From: JALZAA01 sp035938395
GTDB taxonomy: Bacteria; Actinomycetota; Acidimicrobiia; IMCC26256; JACDBD01
Assembly (NCBI GenBank): GCA_035938395.1
Contig: DASZGY010000071.1
Coordinates: 27,310-91,309, forward strand
DNA length: 64,000 bases
Direction: 5' to 3'
A model generated the notes under the pieces. It saw only the letters and a program-made list of their open reading frames with translations. It had not been told where the DNA came from and searched no databases. Positions 16,651-23,739 of the stretch are shown here, piece by piece. The position numbers and the translations under genes are program-made. Position 1 is the stretch's first letter, and the number at the start of each line of letters is the position of its first letter.

Positions 16651-17454
16651 ATGTCTTTCGTCGTCATCGAGAAGCCCCGACCTCACGTCGCGCTGGTGAC
16701 CCTCAACCGGCCCGAGCGCATGAACTCCATGGCCTTCGACGTGATGATCCCGCTGCGGGACGCGCTCGAGGAGGTGAGCCTCGACAACGACACGAGGGTC
16801 GTCGTCCTCACCGGGGCGGGACACGGCTTCTGTTCCGGCGCCGACCTCGAGGACGCGGGGACGATCCCGAACATCGCCGGCCTGACGCGCTCGTCCATCG
16901 CTCAGCGCTCGATGGAGCTTCTCCACGACGTGATCGTGGCGCTGCGTCGGATGCATCAACCGGTTGTGGCCGCCGTCAACGGCGCCGCCATCGGCGGCGG
17001 ATTCTGCCTCGCGGTCGCCGCCGACATCCGGCTGGCGGCGGAAGGCGCGTACTTCCGCGCCGCGGGCATCAACAACGGGCTGACGTCGACCGAGCTCGGG
17101 ATCAGCTACCTGCTCCCGCGCGCCATCGGCTCGTCGCGCGCGTTCGAGATCATGCTGTCCGGACGCGACGTGGACGCCGCCGAGGCCGAGCGCATCGGCC
17201 TCGTCTCGCGCGCCGTTCCGGGCGACCAGCTTCTCGAGCGGTGCTACGAGCTGGCCGAGCGCATCATCGGCTTCAGCCGCGTCGGCGTCGAGAGCACGAA
17301 GCGCATGCTGTGGTCGAGTCTCGACGCCGGCAGCCTGCACTCCCAGATGGACGCCGAGGCGCACGCACAGCTGTACGTGCGCCTCACGACCGAGAACTTC
17401 GAAGAGGCAGTCCGGGCCCGGCGCGAGAAGCGCGCGCCGGTGTTCCGGGACTGA
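16651..17454 (+). CDS. Enoyl-CoA hydratase/isomerase family protein
   Basis: The 267-residue crotonase-fold protein has oxyanion-hole segments GAGHGFCSGADLEDAG and NGAAIGGGFCLAVAADIRLAA. The second catalytic Glu is present in STELGISYLLPR, as in hydratases. It probably hydrates trans-2-enoyl-CoA in fatty-acid breakdown or acts on a related CoA ester. A TAGAAC box (16637-16642) lies 8 bases before the start. It is not in an obvious operon. Confidence 0.92.
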   Translation: MSFVVIEKPRPHVALVTLNRPERMNSMAFDVMIPLRDALEEVSLDNDTRVVVLTGAGHGFCSGADLEDAGTIPNIAGLTRSSIAQRSMELLHDVIVALRRMHQPVVAAVNGAAIGGGFCLAVAADIRLAAEGAYFRAAGINNGLTSTELGISYLLPRAIGSSRAFEIMLSGRDVDAAEAERIGLVSRAVPGDQLLERCYELAERIIGFSRVGVESTKRMLWSSLDAGSLHSQMDAEAHAQLYVRLTTENFEEAVRARREKRAPVFRD

Positions 17455-17457
17455 CCG

Positions 17458-18129
17458 CTACTTCTGGGCGGCGGCGACCCGCTGGACGACCGCGTTCACG
17501 ATGTCGGGACCCTGGGTGATGCGGGAGCCGACGTTCGTGAAGGCGAAGCCCAGGACGGCGCGCCCGACCCGCACGACGATGAAGTCGATGTACAAGGTCG
17601 CTTCGCCACCGTTCTGCGTGAAGGTGGCGGCAATCTCGTAGCCGACGGCCTGGTCGCCGACGCCTTGGAGATCCGTGATCGGCGACACCGTGGGTGGTGT
17701 GGAGGCGGGCCGATTCCGCTCGACCTCGGTCCCGAGCCGCGTGAAGCACGCCGTCGCCGCCGACCCGTTGTACGCCGACACGAACTTGCCGGCGTCCTTA
17801 CTGTTCTGGAAGGCGTAGACAGCGTTCTCGGCCGTCGTAGCGTGCTCCGGCACCGGATCGGTGAACTCGCGGGACCGGGCCCGGGGCTCGTCCTTCTTTG
17901 CAGCTGCGACGGCGGTGTTGATCTTCTTGCATTCCTTGAGGCCTTTGAGCGCGTCGCTGCTGGCGTTGCTCCGCTTCGACGTCCACTCGGCGGGGACATC
18001 CGCCTTCGTGATGACACCCCCCTTGAGGATCGCCTTGTCACTTCCGGCTGCCGACGCCGGCCCGGCGAGCGCCAGGGACGCGGCCACGGGGACGGCGAGG
18101 ATCAGCAATCGCTTGCGTTGGGAAAGCAT
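17458..18129 (-). CDS. Secreted protein of unknown function
   Basis: The 223-residue product has a clear signal peptide (LLILAVPVAASLALAGPASAA, cleavage after ASA). The mature part contains KADVPAEWTS, LKGLKECKKI and ACFTRLGTE with two or three cysteines that may form a disulfide. The layout recalls actinobacterial secreted sensor-like domains. I do not recognise a catalytic family. A TATGGT box 6 bases before ATG 18129 suggests leaderless transcription. Confidence 0.72.
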   Translation of the reverse strand: MLSQRKRLLILAVPVAASLALAGPASAAGSDKAILKGGVITKADVPAEWTSKRSNASSDALKGLKECKKINTAVAAAKKDEPRARSREFTDPVPEHATTAENAVYAFQNSKDAGKFVSAYNGSAATACFTRLGTEVERNRPASTPPTVSPITDLQGVGDQAVGYEIAATFTQNGGEATLYIDFIVVRVGRAVLGFAFTNVGSRITQGPDIVNAVVQRVAAAQK

Positions 18130-18135
18130 CGGGGC

Positions 18136-18141
18136 ACCATA
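18136..18141 (-). promoter_or_regulatory. -10 box TATGGT (reverse strand), leaderless promoter
   Basis: Read on the reverse strand, TATGGT ends 6 bases before ATG 18129; no ribosome site lies between. Confidence 0.42.
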
Positions 18142-18430
18142 CCGTCCGGTCCGGCGCCGAATCGCCCGCGTTCCGAGGGGGCAACTGGCGGGCCGATTCG
18201 CGCCTGAACAACCGCCGGAGTGGGGCGGGCGCGCCGCCGTCGTCGCCGCGAACGGCCCCGAGTGGCGTGACTCACGCATTCCACAAGTCGTTGTGGACGG
18301 CGTGACCAGCGCAAACGTTCACCATCCATTTACCGTTCGCGCGTTGATCGTCGAGCGACAACACGCTTCGCTACACGCAACCGATTTGGGCCCATCCCAG
18401 GAGAGCACTTGGCCGAATCGGACCCCAGGG
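18142..18430. other. Non-coding gap between secreted protein and M23 lipoprotein
   Basis: I see no gene here on either strand. It holds upstream sequence of the gene at 18129. A weak GTTCACC/ATTTACC pair (18317-18334, 11-bp period) resembles half of a PHO box but faces no gene on its strand. Confidence 0.5.
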
Positions 18431-18474
18431 AGCGGGAGTCGCCCCACACGTCTTCCCCCGGGGCGGCTCCCGCT
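18431..18474. terminator. Strong GC hairpin downstream of the M23 lipoprotein gene
   Basis: GCGGGAGTCGCCCC (18432-18445) pairs with GGGGCGGCTCCCGC (18460-18473), 13 of 14 pairs plus one flanking A-T pair, with a 14-base loop. It lies 35 bases beyond the M23 stop at 18509 on the reverse strand. There is no T run, so termination is likely but not certain. Confidence 0.45.
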
Positions 18475-18508
18475 TCCACTCAGGTTGTCGACGAACAGGC
18501 GCGACCGA

Positions 18509-19042
18509 TCAGCAGCCGGCGTTGCGCAGCGTGGGATACGGATCGGTGTGTTGTCCGTTCACGCCGCCGAGGCGGATCTCGAAGTGCAAATGCGGGCCGG
18601 TGGCATTGCCGGTCTCGCCGACCCGACCGATCGGCTCGCCTTGCCCGACTCCGCGGTCGCCGCCGCCGAGGATCTCCGACATGTGCGCGTAGTAGTAGAC
18701 GTTCCCGTCGTCGGCGTAGAGGTACACGACCAGGCCGCCGGCGCTCTCGAGCGTGTAGTGCACGCTCCCGGACTTGACGGCCCAGATCGGAGTTCCCGTG
18801 GGCGCGTGCATGTCGATCCCGTAATGGAACCCACTGCCGCGCGGCCCGTAGTCGTCGGTGTAGCTCGAGCCGTCGACCGGGCACCTGAAGTTGGAGATGA
18901 CGGTGCCGCCGCCGGGCGCGCACGCCGCAGCGATCAACACGACCGCCACCACCGGCAGCAGCCATCGCCACGCGCGAAGAAAGAATCGGGTTCGGGGGAT
19001 GCAAGGAGGGTAGGCGCCTACGATGCGCGAAATGCGGACCAT
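18509..19042 (-). CDS. M23 family metallopeptidase lipoprotein (LytM-like)
   Basis: The 177-residue product has a lipoprotein signal with lipobox AAAC (Cys41), then an LytM domain: zinc ligands His73 and Asp77 (HYGIDMHAP), His120 (YYYAHMS) and H151-L-H153 (GPHLHFEI). All active-site residues are present, so it is probably an active peptidoglycan endopeptidase on the outer face of the membrane. Its 5' end overlaps a decayed gene on the opposite strand by about 10 bases. Confidence 0.9.
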   Translation of the reverse strand: MVRISRIVGAYPPCIPRTRFFLRAWRWLLPVVAVVLIAAACAPGGGTVISNFRCPVDGSSYTDDYGPRGSGFHYGIDMHAPTGTPIWAVKSGSVHYTLESAGGLVVYLYADDGNVYYYAHMSEILGGGDRGVGQGEPIGRVGETGNATGPHLHFEIRLGGVNGQHTDPYPTLRNAGC

Positions 19043-19393
19043 CGCGCTGGTCGATCACACGCGGAAACACCGGCCGCCCGCCGGTGTGCTGGAGGCCATC
19101 GCAGAAGCGTTGACGATCGCACGGGTAACGCGGTGGTGCCGGTGAGCAACTTTGTGCTCCCTGGCTACTTCAATCCCTGGGCGGCCGGTCCCTACGACCA
19201 CCTGCGGGTGCTCGACGAGGCGTTCTCGATCGACACCGGCGGGTACGCCGTGTTCCAGCGCACCTCCGCCGAGCAGGAGCGCTTCGGGCGGGGCTTCGGC
19301 GTCACCTTCGACGACGCGATGCCCGAATGGCAGCGCACCCTGAAGCTGCGGGGCTGGGGCCGCACCTACTGGCGGCTCGCCCTCAACCCGTGA
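19032..19393 (+). pseudogene. Remnant of a conserved hypothetical gene (internal deletion and frameshift)
   Basis: An N-terminal piece from ATG 19032 (TIALVDHTRKHRPPAGVLE, then AIAEALTIAR) stops at TGA 19145. A C-terminal piece continues in another frame (VSNFVLPGYFNP, SIDTGGYAVFQR, WGRTYWRLALNP) to TGA 19393. In a protein family I recall from Actinobacteria these two segments are the two ends of one protein of several hundred residues, separated by a HExxH-like region. About the middle half is missing here, with the junction near 19115-19125. The gene is therefore probably dead. The family function is unknown. Confidence 0.6.
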
Positions 19394-19745
19394 GCGCGAC
19401 CGGAACCGGTTCCTCGGCTGACTCTCGCTCGACGGAAAGCACGCGGTCGAGCCCGAGACGCTCGATCTCCGACCGGACTCGGCGCGAGGGATGCACGACG
19501 CTGAGACGGTGACCGGAGCGCACGAAGGCGCGACGGATCGTCTCGAGCATCCTGATGCCGGTCCCGTCGGCGAACGAGAGACCGCCGAGGTCGAGGACAA
19601 CGTCGCCGGCGACGTCACGGGCGTGCAGGCACGCGGCGGCGAGCTGCACGGCGCTGATCTCTTCGAGCTCGCCGTCGACGACCACCGCCGTGTCGCCGTG
19701 GTCTCGCTGTAGCTCGCATCGGAAGCTGGGAGCGGGAATGGTCAT
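19383..19745 (-). CDS. STAS-domain protein (anti-sigma factor antagonist-like)
   Basis: The 120-residue single STAS domain has TAVVVDGELEEISAVQLAAA and LDLGGLSFADGTGIRMLE. The phospho-acceptor position of the D-S-S-G motif is D-G-T-G here, so a phosphorylatable Thr is kept. Such proteins release sigma factors from anti-sigma kinases. ATG 19745 follows GAGGTG. No anti-sigma kinase or cognate sigma factor lies next to it. The 3' end overlaps the decayed gene by 11 bp. The promoter region is shared with the glycosyltransferase operon. Confidence 0.85.
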   Translation of the reverse strand: MTIPAPSFRCELQRDHGDTAVVVDGELEEISAVQLAAACLHARDVAGDVVLDLGGLSFADGTGIRMLETIRRAFVRSGHRLSVVHPSRRVRSEIERLGLDRVLSVERESAEEPVPVALTG

Positions 19746-19773
19746 GGGGCGCACCTCACGGTTGCCTCCATCG

Positions 19774-19779
19774 ACAGTA
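19774..19779 (-). promoter_or_regulatory. -10 box TACTGT of the STAS gene
   Basis: Read on the reverse strand, TACTGT lies 28 bases before ATG 19745, with the ribosome site GAGGTG between them. The GTTCACC repeats lie 32 bases further upstream. Confidence 0.4.
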
Positions 19780-19810
19780 GAACGGCGAGTTGCATCGCGG
19801 TCAGCAACGG

Positions 19811-19828
19811 GGTGAACGAGAGGTGAAC
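19811..19828 (-). promoter_or_regulatory. PHO-box-like direct repeat: two perfect GTTCACC units, 11-bp period
   Basis: On the reverse strand GTTCACC-TCTC-GTTCACC is exact in both units. The actinobacterial PhoP box is known from Streptomyces as 11-nt repeats with this GTTCACC core. It lies in the 183-bp region between the STAS gene (reads toward it) and the divergent glycosyltransferase operon. A third GTTCACC unit lies at 19857-19863 on the other strand. Which gene it controls cannot be decided by eye. Confidence 0.55.
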
Positions 19829-19928
19829 GTTTCCCTGCGCCGCGGTGGCGCGCCTCGTTCACCGTTGCGCTACGAGACCTTGACGTCGTGTTCGTCGCCC
19901 GGCCAAGACGTTTACTCCTCGAATCGTC

Positions 19929-21062
19929 ATGCTGCGCGTCGTGAAGATCGGAATCGTCACCGAAAGCTTCCTGCCTCAGATCAACGGCGTGACGAACTCG
20001 GTGCTTCGCATCCTGGAGCACTTCCGGGATCGCGGTCATGACGCCTTTGTCGTTGCGCCGGGCGACGGGCCCGCCGAGTACGCGGGCGCCACCGTCGTTC
20101 GCGTCCCCGCGGTGCCGCTCCCGGTGTACCGCTCGTTCCCGATCGCGTTGCCCACGCGACAGGTCGAGCACGCGCTGCGCGAGTACCGACCGGACATCGT
20201 GCACCTCGCATCGCCGACGGTGTTGGGCGGCATGGGCGCCGTCGCCGCCGAGCGTCTCGACGTGCCCGCGGTCGCCGTCTTCCAGAGCGACCTTCCCGCG
20301 TTCGTCCGTCGCTACCGCCTCGGCGTCACGGCCCCGGCCGCGTGGGGTTGGCTGCGGTGGATCCACCGCCACGCCGCGCTGACGCTCGCGCCGTCGTCGG
20401 TCGTTGCGTGGGAGCTCGAGCAGCGAGGGTTCGCGCCCGTCGCGCGGTGGACGCGCGGCGTCGACCTCGATCGCTTCAATCCCATGCACCGGAGCGAGCT
20501 GTTGCGTCGCCACATCGCGCCCCGGGGCGAAGTCGTCGTCGGCTACGTCGGTCGCCTCGCCGCCGAGAAGCAGGTCGACCGCCTCGTGCGTCTGGCCGAC
20601 CTGCCCGGCACGCGCCTCGTGATCGTGGGCGACGGACCATTGCGCGCACGCCTGGAGCGCCGGCTGACCCGGGCGCGGTTTCTCGGCTTCCGAACCGGCG
20701 GCGACCTGTCGGCGACGATCGCGTCGCTCGACGTGTTCGTGCATCCCGGTGAGGCCGAGACGTTCTGCCAGGCGGTGCAAGAGGCGCTCGCGTCGGGCGT
20801 TCCGGTCGTCGCCCCCGCCGCCGGCGGACCGATCGACCTCGTGCGCCACGGCGTGAACGGCTGGCTGTTCCCCTCCGGGCGGCCCGACCTGCTGCGGGGC
20901 GCGGTGGCGGAGTTGGCCACCGACCCTGCAGCGCGCGAGGCAATGGGTCGCGCCGCCCGGGCAAGTGTCGAAGGACGAACGTGGCCCCAGCTCGGAGACG
21001 AGCTCTTGTCGCACTACGAGCGTCTCCTCGGCATCGAGACGCGCCGGGTGCGTGCCGCATGA
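19929..21062 (+). CDS. GT4 glycosyltransferase, SQD2/MgtA-like (glycolipid type)
   Basis: The 377-residue GT-B protein has an N-terminal acceptor domain KIGIVTESFLPQINGVTNSV and HDAFVVAPGD, and a C-terminal donor domain with GYVGRLAAEKQVDRL, VIVGDGPLRARL, HPGEAETFCQAVQEA (E-x7-E) and GVPVVAPAAGGP. Its closest known types are diacylglycerol glucuronosyl or mannosyl transferases (MgtA, SQD2) and PimB-like enzymes. It heads a four-gene chain linked by 4-bp overlaps to a deacetylase and further genes. ATG 19929 is used; GTG 19941 is possible. A PHO-box-like repeat lies upstream. Confidence 0.88.
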   Translation: MLRVVKIGIVTESFLPQINGVTNSVLRILEHFRDRGHDAFVVAPGDGPAEYAGATVVRVPAVPLPVYRSFPIALPTRQVEHALREYRPDIVHLASPTVLGGMGAVAAERLDVPAVAVFQSDLPAFVRRYRLGVTAPAAWGWLRWIHRHAALTLAPSSVVAWELEQRGFAPVARWTRGVDLDRFNPMHRSELLRRHIAPRGEVVVGYVGRLAAEKQVDRLVRLADLPGTRLVIVGDGPLRARLERRLTRARFLGFRTGGDLSATIASLDVFVHPGEAETFCQAVQEALASGVPVVAPAAGGPIDLVRHGVNGWLFPSGRPDLLRGAVAELATDPAAREAMGRAARASVEGRTWPQLGDELLSHYERLLGIETRRVRAA

Positions 21063-21817
21063 GGCCGTCGCTGGTCGTCTCGATCCACGACGTCGCTCCG
21101 TCGACCGCGTGGGCAGCGCGCGCGTGGGTCGACGAGCTCGAACGTCGCCACGTCCCGGCCACGCTGCTCGTGGTTCCCGGGCCGTGGGAAGGCCCGCCGC
21201 TGCGCCTCGACCGCGACCTCGTCGCGTGGCTCCACGAACGCCACGAGCGCGGCGACGAGATCGCGCAGCACGGGTGGACCCACCGAGCGGTGGCCGGGGC
21301 GCCGGCGTGGCGGCGCGCGGTCGCGTCGGTAGCGGCTCGGGGGTGCGCCGAGTTCTGGTCGCTCGATACCCGCGAAGCAAAGCGGCGCGTCGAGCTGGGC
21401 CGGGACGTCCTCCACCGGGCCGGCTTCGCCCCGATCGGCTTCACGCCGCCGGGCTGGCTCGCCTCCGCTCCCACCCGTGAGGTCCTCGCCGAGCTCGGCT
21501 ACCGCTACACGACGACCCGCAGCACCGTGCAGGATCTCGCGACCGGCGAGGCCCACCGCGTTCCGGCGCTCTCGCAGCGCCCCGGCGGCGCGGCCGAGGA
21601 GCTCGGCCGCCGCGTCGTCGACAGTTGGGCGCGCCGCCGCGCCCAACGTGGCGCTTGCACGCGCGTGGCCTTGCATCCGTTGGACCTCGACAACCCGGCA
21701 CTCGTGCAGTCGAACCTCGCCGCCGTCGAGCAGCTCCTCGAGTCCGGCGCAAAAGCCCGCACATACGGAGACTTCATCACCGCCCGCCGTCCGGCCGCCG
21801 CAAACGGGGCGGCATAG
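21059..21817 (+). CDS. Polysaccharide deacetylase-like protein (DUF2334/NodB fold)
   Basis: The 252-residue product begins MRPSLVVSIHDVAPST, where the HD pair matches the first metal-binding motif of carbohydrate esterase-4-like proteins. HGWTHR supplies the H-x3-H metal pair, and GFTPPGW and ALHPLDLDNP follow as later motifs. It likely removes an acyl group from a sugar. ATG 21059 overlaps the upstream glycosyltransferase stop (ATGA). This places it in glycolipid or polysaccharide maturation with the two flanking glycosyltransferases. Confidence 0.85.
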   Translation: MRPSLVVSIHDVAPSTAWAARAWVDELERRHVPATLLVVPGPWEGPPLRLDRDLVAWLHERHERGDEIAQHGWTHRAVAGAPAWRRAVASVAARGCAEFWSLDTREAKRRVELGRDVLHRAGFAPIGFTPPGWLASAPTREVLAELGYRYTTTRSTVQDLATGEAHRVPALSQRPGGAAEELGRRVVDSWARRRAQRGACTRVALHPLDLDNPALVQSNLAAVEQLLESGAKARTYGDFITARRPAAANGAA

Positions 21818-21820
21818 GTC

Positions 21821-22945
21821 ATGGGGACCCGCATCCTGCAGGTCGCCAACTTCTACTCTCGTCATTCGGGCGGGCTCCGGACCACCGTCGACGCCCTCGG
21901 CCGCGCCTACGTCGACGCCGGCCTCGAACGCGTCCTCGTCGTCCCCGGCGCCGCGGATGCCGACGAGGACACCCCCGCCGGTCGTCGCATCACGCTGCGG
22001 GGGCCGAAGCTCCCGGGGAGCGGGGGTTATCGGGCGCTCGCCGGGACCGGCGCCGTGCGCGCCGTGCTCGCCGAGCTCCCGCCCGACCACCTCGAGGTTT
22101 CCGACAAGCTCACGCTCGTAGGCCTCGGACAGTGGGCCGCCCGCAACGGCGTGCGCGCGGTGCTCGTCTCCCACGAGCGGCTCGACGCAATCCTCTCGCC
22201 GAGGGTCCCGCCCGGCTTCCCGCTGGGCGTGTGCGCCGACTGGTGGAACCGCCGCATCGCGCGCGGTTTCGACGCGGTCGTGACCCCATCGCGGTTCGCA
22301 GCCTCCGAGTTCACACGCATCGGAGCAACCGGCGTCGCCGTAGTTCCCCTCGGCGTCGACCTCGACGTCTTCCATCCCCTCGCTCGCGAGCGTCCGGGCG
22401 ACGTGGACGGCGACGACAACGGGGCCCGGCTCGTGTGCGTCGGCCGGTTCTCGATGGAGAAGCGGCCCGACGTAGCCGTCGAGACGCTCCGCATCGTGCG
22501 GGCGCGCGGCGTGGCCGCACGTCTGTGGATGGTCGGGGACGGGCCTCGCCGGAGCGCGCTCGAAGATCAGGCGCGCGGCGAGCCCGTCGTGTTCACCGGA
22601 CATCTCCACGACCGCAGCGAGCTTGCCCGGCTCCTCGCCCGCGCCGACGCCGCCCTCGCGCCGTGCCCGTACGAAACGTTCGGGTTGGCCGCGCTGGAGG
22701 CGCTCGCGTGCGGCACTCCCGTGGTGGCGGCGGATCGCGGGGCGGTCCCCGAGCTCGTGCAGGCGGGACAGGGCGCGGCCACTGGGAAAGTGGCCGCGCC
22801 CGACCCCGTTTCGCTGGCAGCCGCCGTCGCACACGTGGTGCAGCGCCCGCGCGATCAGGCGCGGCGCGCCGCACGCGCACGAGCCGAGCAGTACCCGTGG
22901 GCGCGCACCGCACGCGAGATGCTGCGGGTGCACCGAGCGGCATGA
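21821..22945 (+). CDS. GT4 glycosyltransferase
   Basis: The 374-residue GT-B protein has an N-terminal LQVANFYSRHSGGLRTTVD, donor-site segments VCVGRFSMEKRPDVAVE, MVGDGPRRSALE, and the E-x7-E motif in PYETFGLAALEALACGTPVV. It starts 3 bases after the deacetylase stop and overlaps the following acetyltransferase gene by 4 bp. Two GT4 enzymes separated by a deacetylase suggest sequential sugar addition and trimming on one acceptor. The donor sugar cannot be read from the sequence. Confidence 0.9.
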   Translation: MGTRILQVANFYSRHSGGLRTTVDALGRAYVDAGLERVLVVPGAADADEDTPAGRRITLRGPKLPGSGGYRALAGTGAVRAVLAELPPDHLEVSDKLTLVGLGQWAARNGVRAVLVSHERLDAILSPRVPPGFPLGVCADWWNRRIARGFDAVVTPSRFAASEFTRIGATGVAVVPLGVDLDVFHPLARERPGDVDGDDNGARLVCVGRFSMEKRPDVAVETLRIVRARGVAARLWMVGDGPRRSALEDQARGEPVVFTGHLHDRSELARLLARADAALAPCPYETFGLAALEALACGTPVVAADRGAVPELVQAGQGAATGKVAAPDPVSLAAAVAHVVQRPRDQARRAARARAEQYPWARTAREMLRVHRAA

Positions 22946-23613
22946 GCCTGTACACACGGCCGCTGCGGTCCACGGACGAGCCCGACCTCCGGCGCGTCTT
23001 CCGCGCCACCATCGCCCTCGGGCACCCGGTCTCGCGCCGCGCCGACTTCGACGCCGCCCTTCGTCCGTACGAGCGCCTGTGCCTCGAGTGGTACCTGACC
23101 GCCGGCCGCGAGCAGGCCTGCGTGCTGCGAGACGGCGACCGCGTCGTCGGATATGCGCTCGTCTGCCTCGACCCCGAGGCCTTTGCCCGCTGGCAGCGGG
23201 GTGCGGGAGCCCGCTTTACGGGCCACGTCGTGCCGCGCCTGCTGGCTCGCCGGTACCCGGCCGCGATCCGGCGCTTCTACCGGCTGCGACTCCGGGACGG
23301 ATGGGATCTCTGGCGCCACTCCGAGGACCGCGTCGCCGGTCTCCCGCACGCCCACATGAACGCCACCACGATGGGCGGTCTCCCCGGCCGGCTGCTCGCC
23401 GACCACGTCGACGCCGTGGTGGCGGCGGCGGGGTTCGAGTCGTGGTACGGCGAGATGAACGCCCGGGCGGGGCGGCGGGTCGCCGCGCTCGGCCGCTGGG
23501 GCGCCGAGATCGTGTCGCGACGGCCCAACGGCACACTCACCTGGTTGACGGGATCGCCCGTCGAGCGACTGACGGTCCTGCGCCGCGTGTCCGACCGCCG
23601 CGTCGCGGCTTGA
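22942..23613 (+). CDS. GNAT-like acetyltransferase
   Basis: The 223-residue product opens YTRPLRSTDEPDLRRVF and has ACVLRDGDRVVGYALVCLD, the GNAT beta-4 type segment, and HMNATTMGGLPGRLLADHV. The acetyl-CoA loop is atypical, so the assignment rests on overall pattern. ATG 22942 overlaps the preceding glycosyltransferase stop. As the last gene of the operon it probably acylates the glycoconjugate or an amino sugar made by the upstream enzymes (inference). Confidence 0.7.
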   Translation: MSLYTRPLRSTDEPDLRRVFRATIALGHPVSRRADFDAALRPYERLCLEWYLTAGREQACVLRDGDRVVGYALVCLDPEAFARWQRGAGARFTGHVVPRLLARRYPAAIRRFYRLRLRDGWDLWRHSEDRVAGLPHAHMNATTMGGLPGRLLADHVDAVVAAAGFESWYGEMNARAGRRVAALGRWGAEIVSRRPNGTLTWLTGSPVERLTVLRRVSDRRVAA

Positions 23614-23645
23614 TCAGGGCGTTCCCCACACCCGCCGCGCGGGGT

Positions 23646-23667
23646 TTTCCACAGGAAACTGTGGAAA
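23646..23667. terminator. Perfect 9-bp hairpin with GAAA loop between convergent genes
   Basis: TTTCCACAG-GAAA-CTGTGGAAA forms a perfect stem closed by a GNRA tetraloop. It sits 33 bases after the glycosyltransferase operon and 73 bases beyond the convergent hydrolase stop, so it can end transcripts from both sides. Confidence 0.5.
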
Positions 23668-23739
23668 GTGAGGATGCCGCCCTTTCGGCTCGATGACCGG
23701 CCCGATGGGAGCCCGTCCGCTCCACCGAGCCGTCGTTTT

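Noticed and set aside
18317..18334. Second PHO-like pair GTTCACC/ATTTACC
   Set aside because: The second unit matches only 5 of 7 positions and no gene lies downstream on that strand within reach.
18409..18440. GCCGAATCGG resembling part of a c-di-AMP riboswitch near a wall hydrolase
   Set aside because: It lies downstream of the M23 gene, the opposite strand has no gene to control, and the rest of the consensus is absent.
23645..23667. Two inverted DnaA-like boxes (TTTTCCACA, TGTGGAAA)
   Set aside because: Each differs from TTATCCACA, and no dnaA, dnaN or AT-rich unwinding region is near; a terminator hairpin explains them better.
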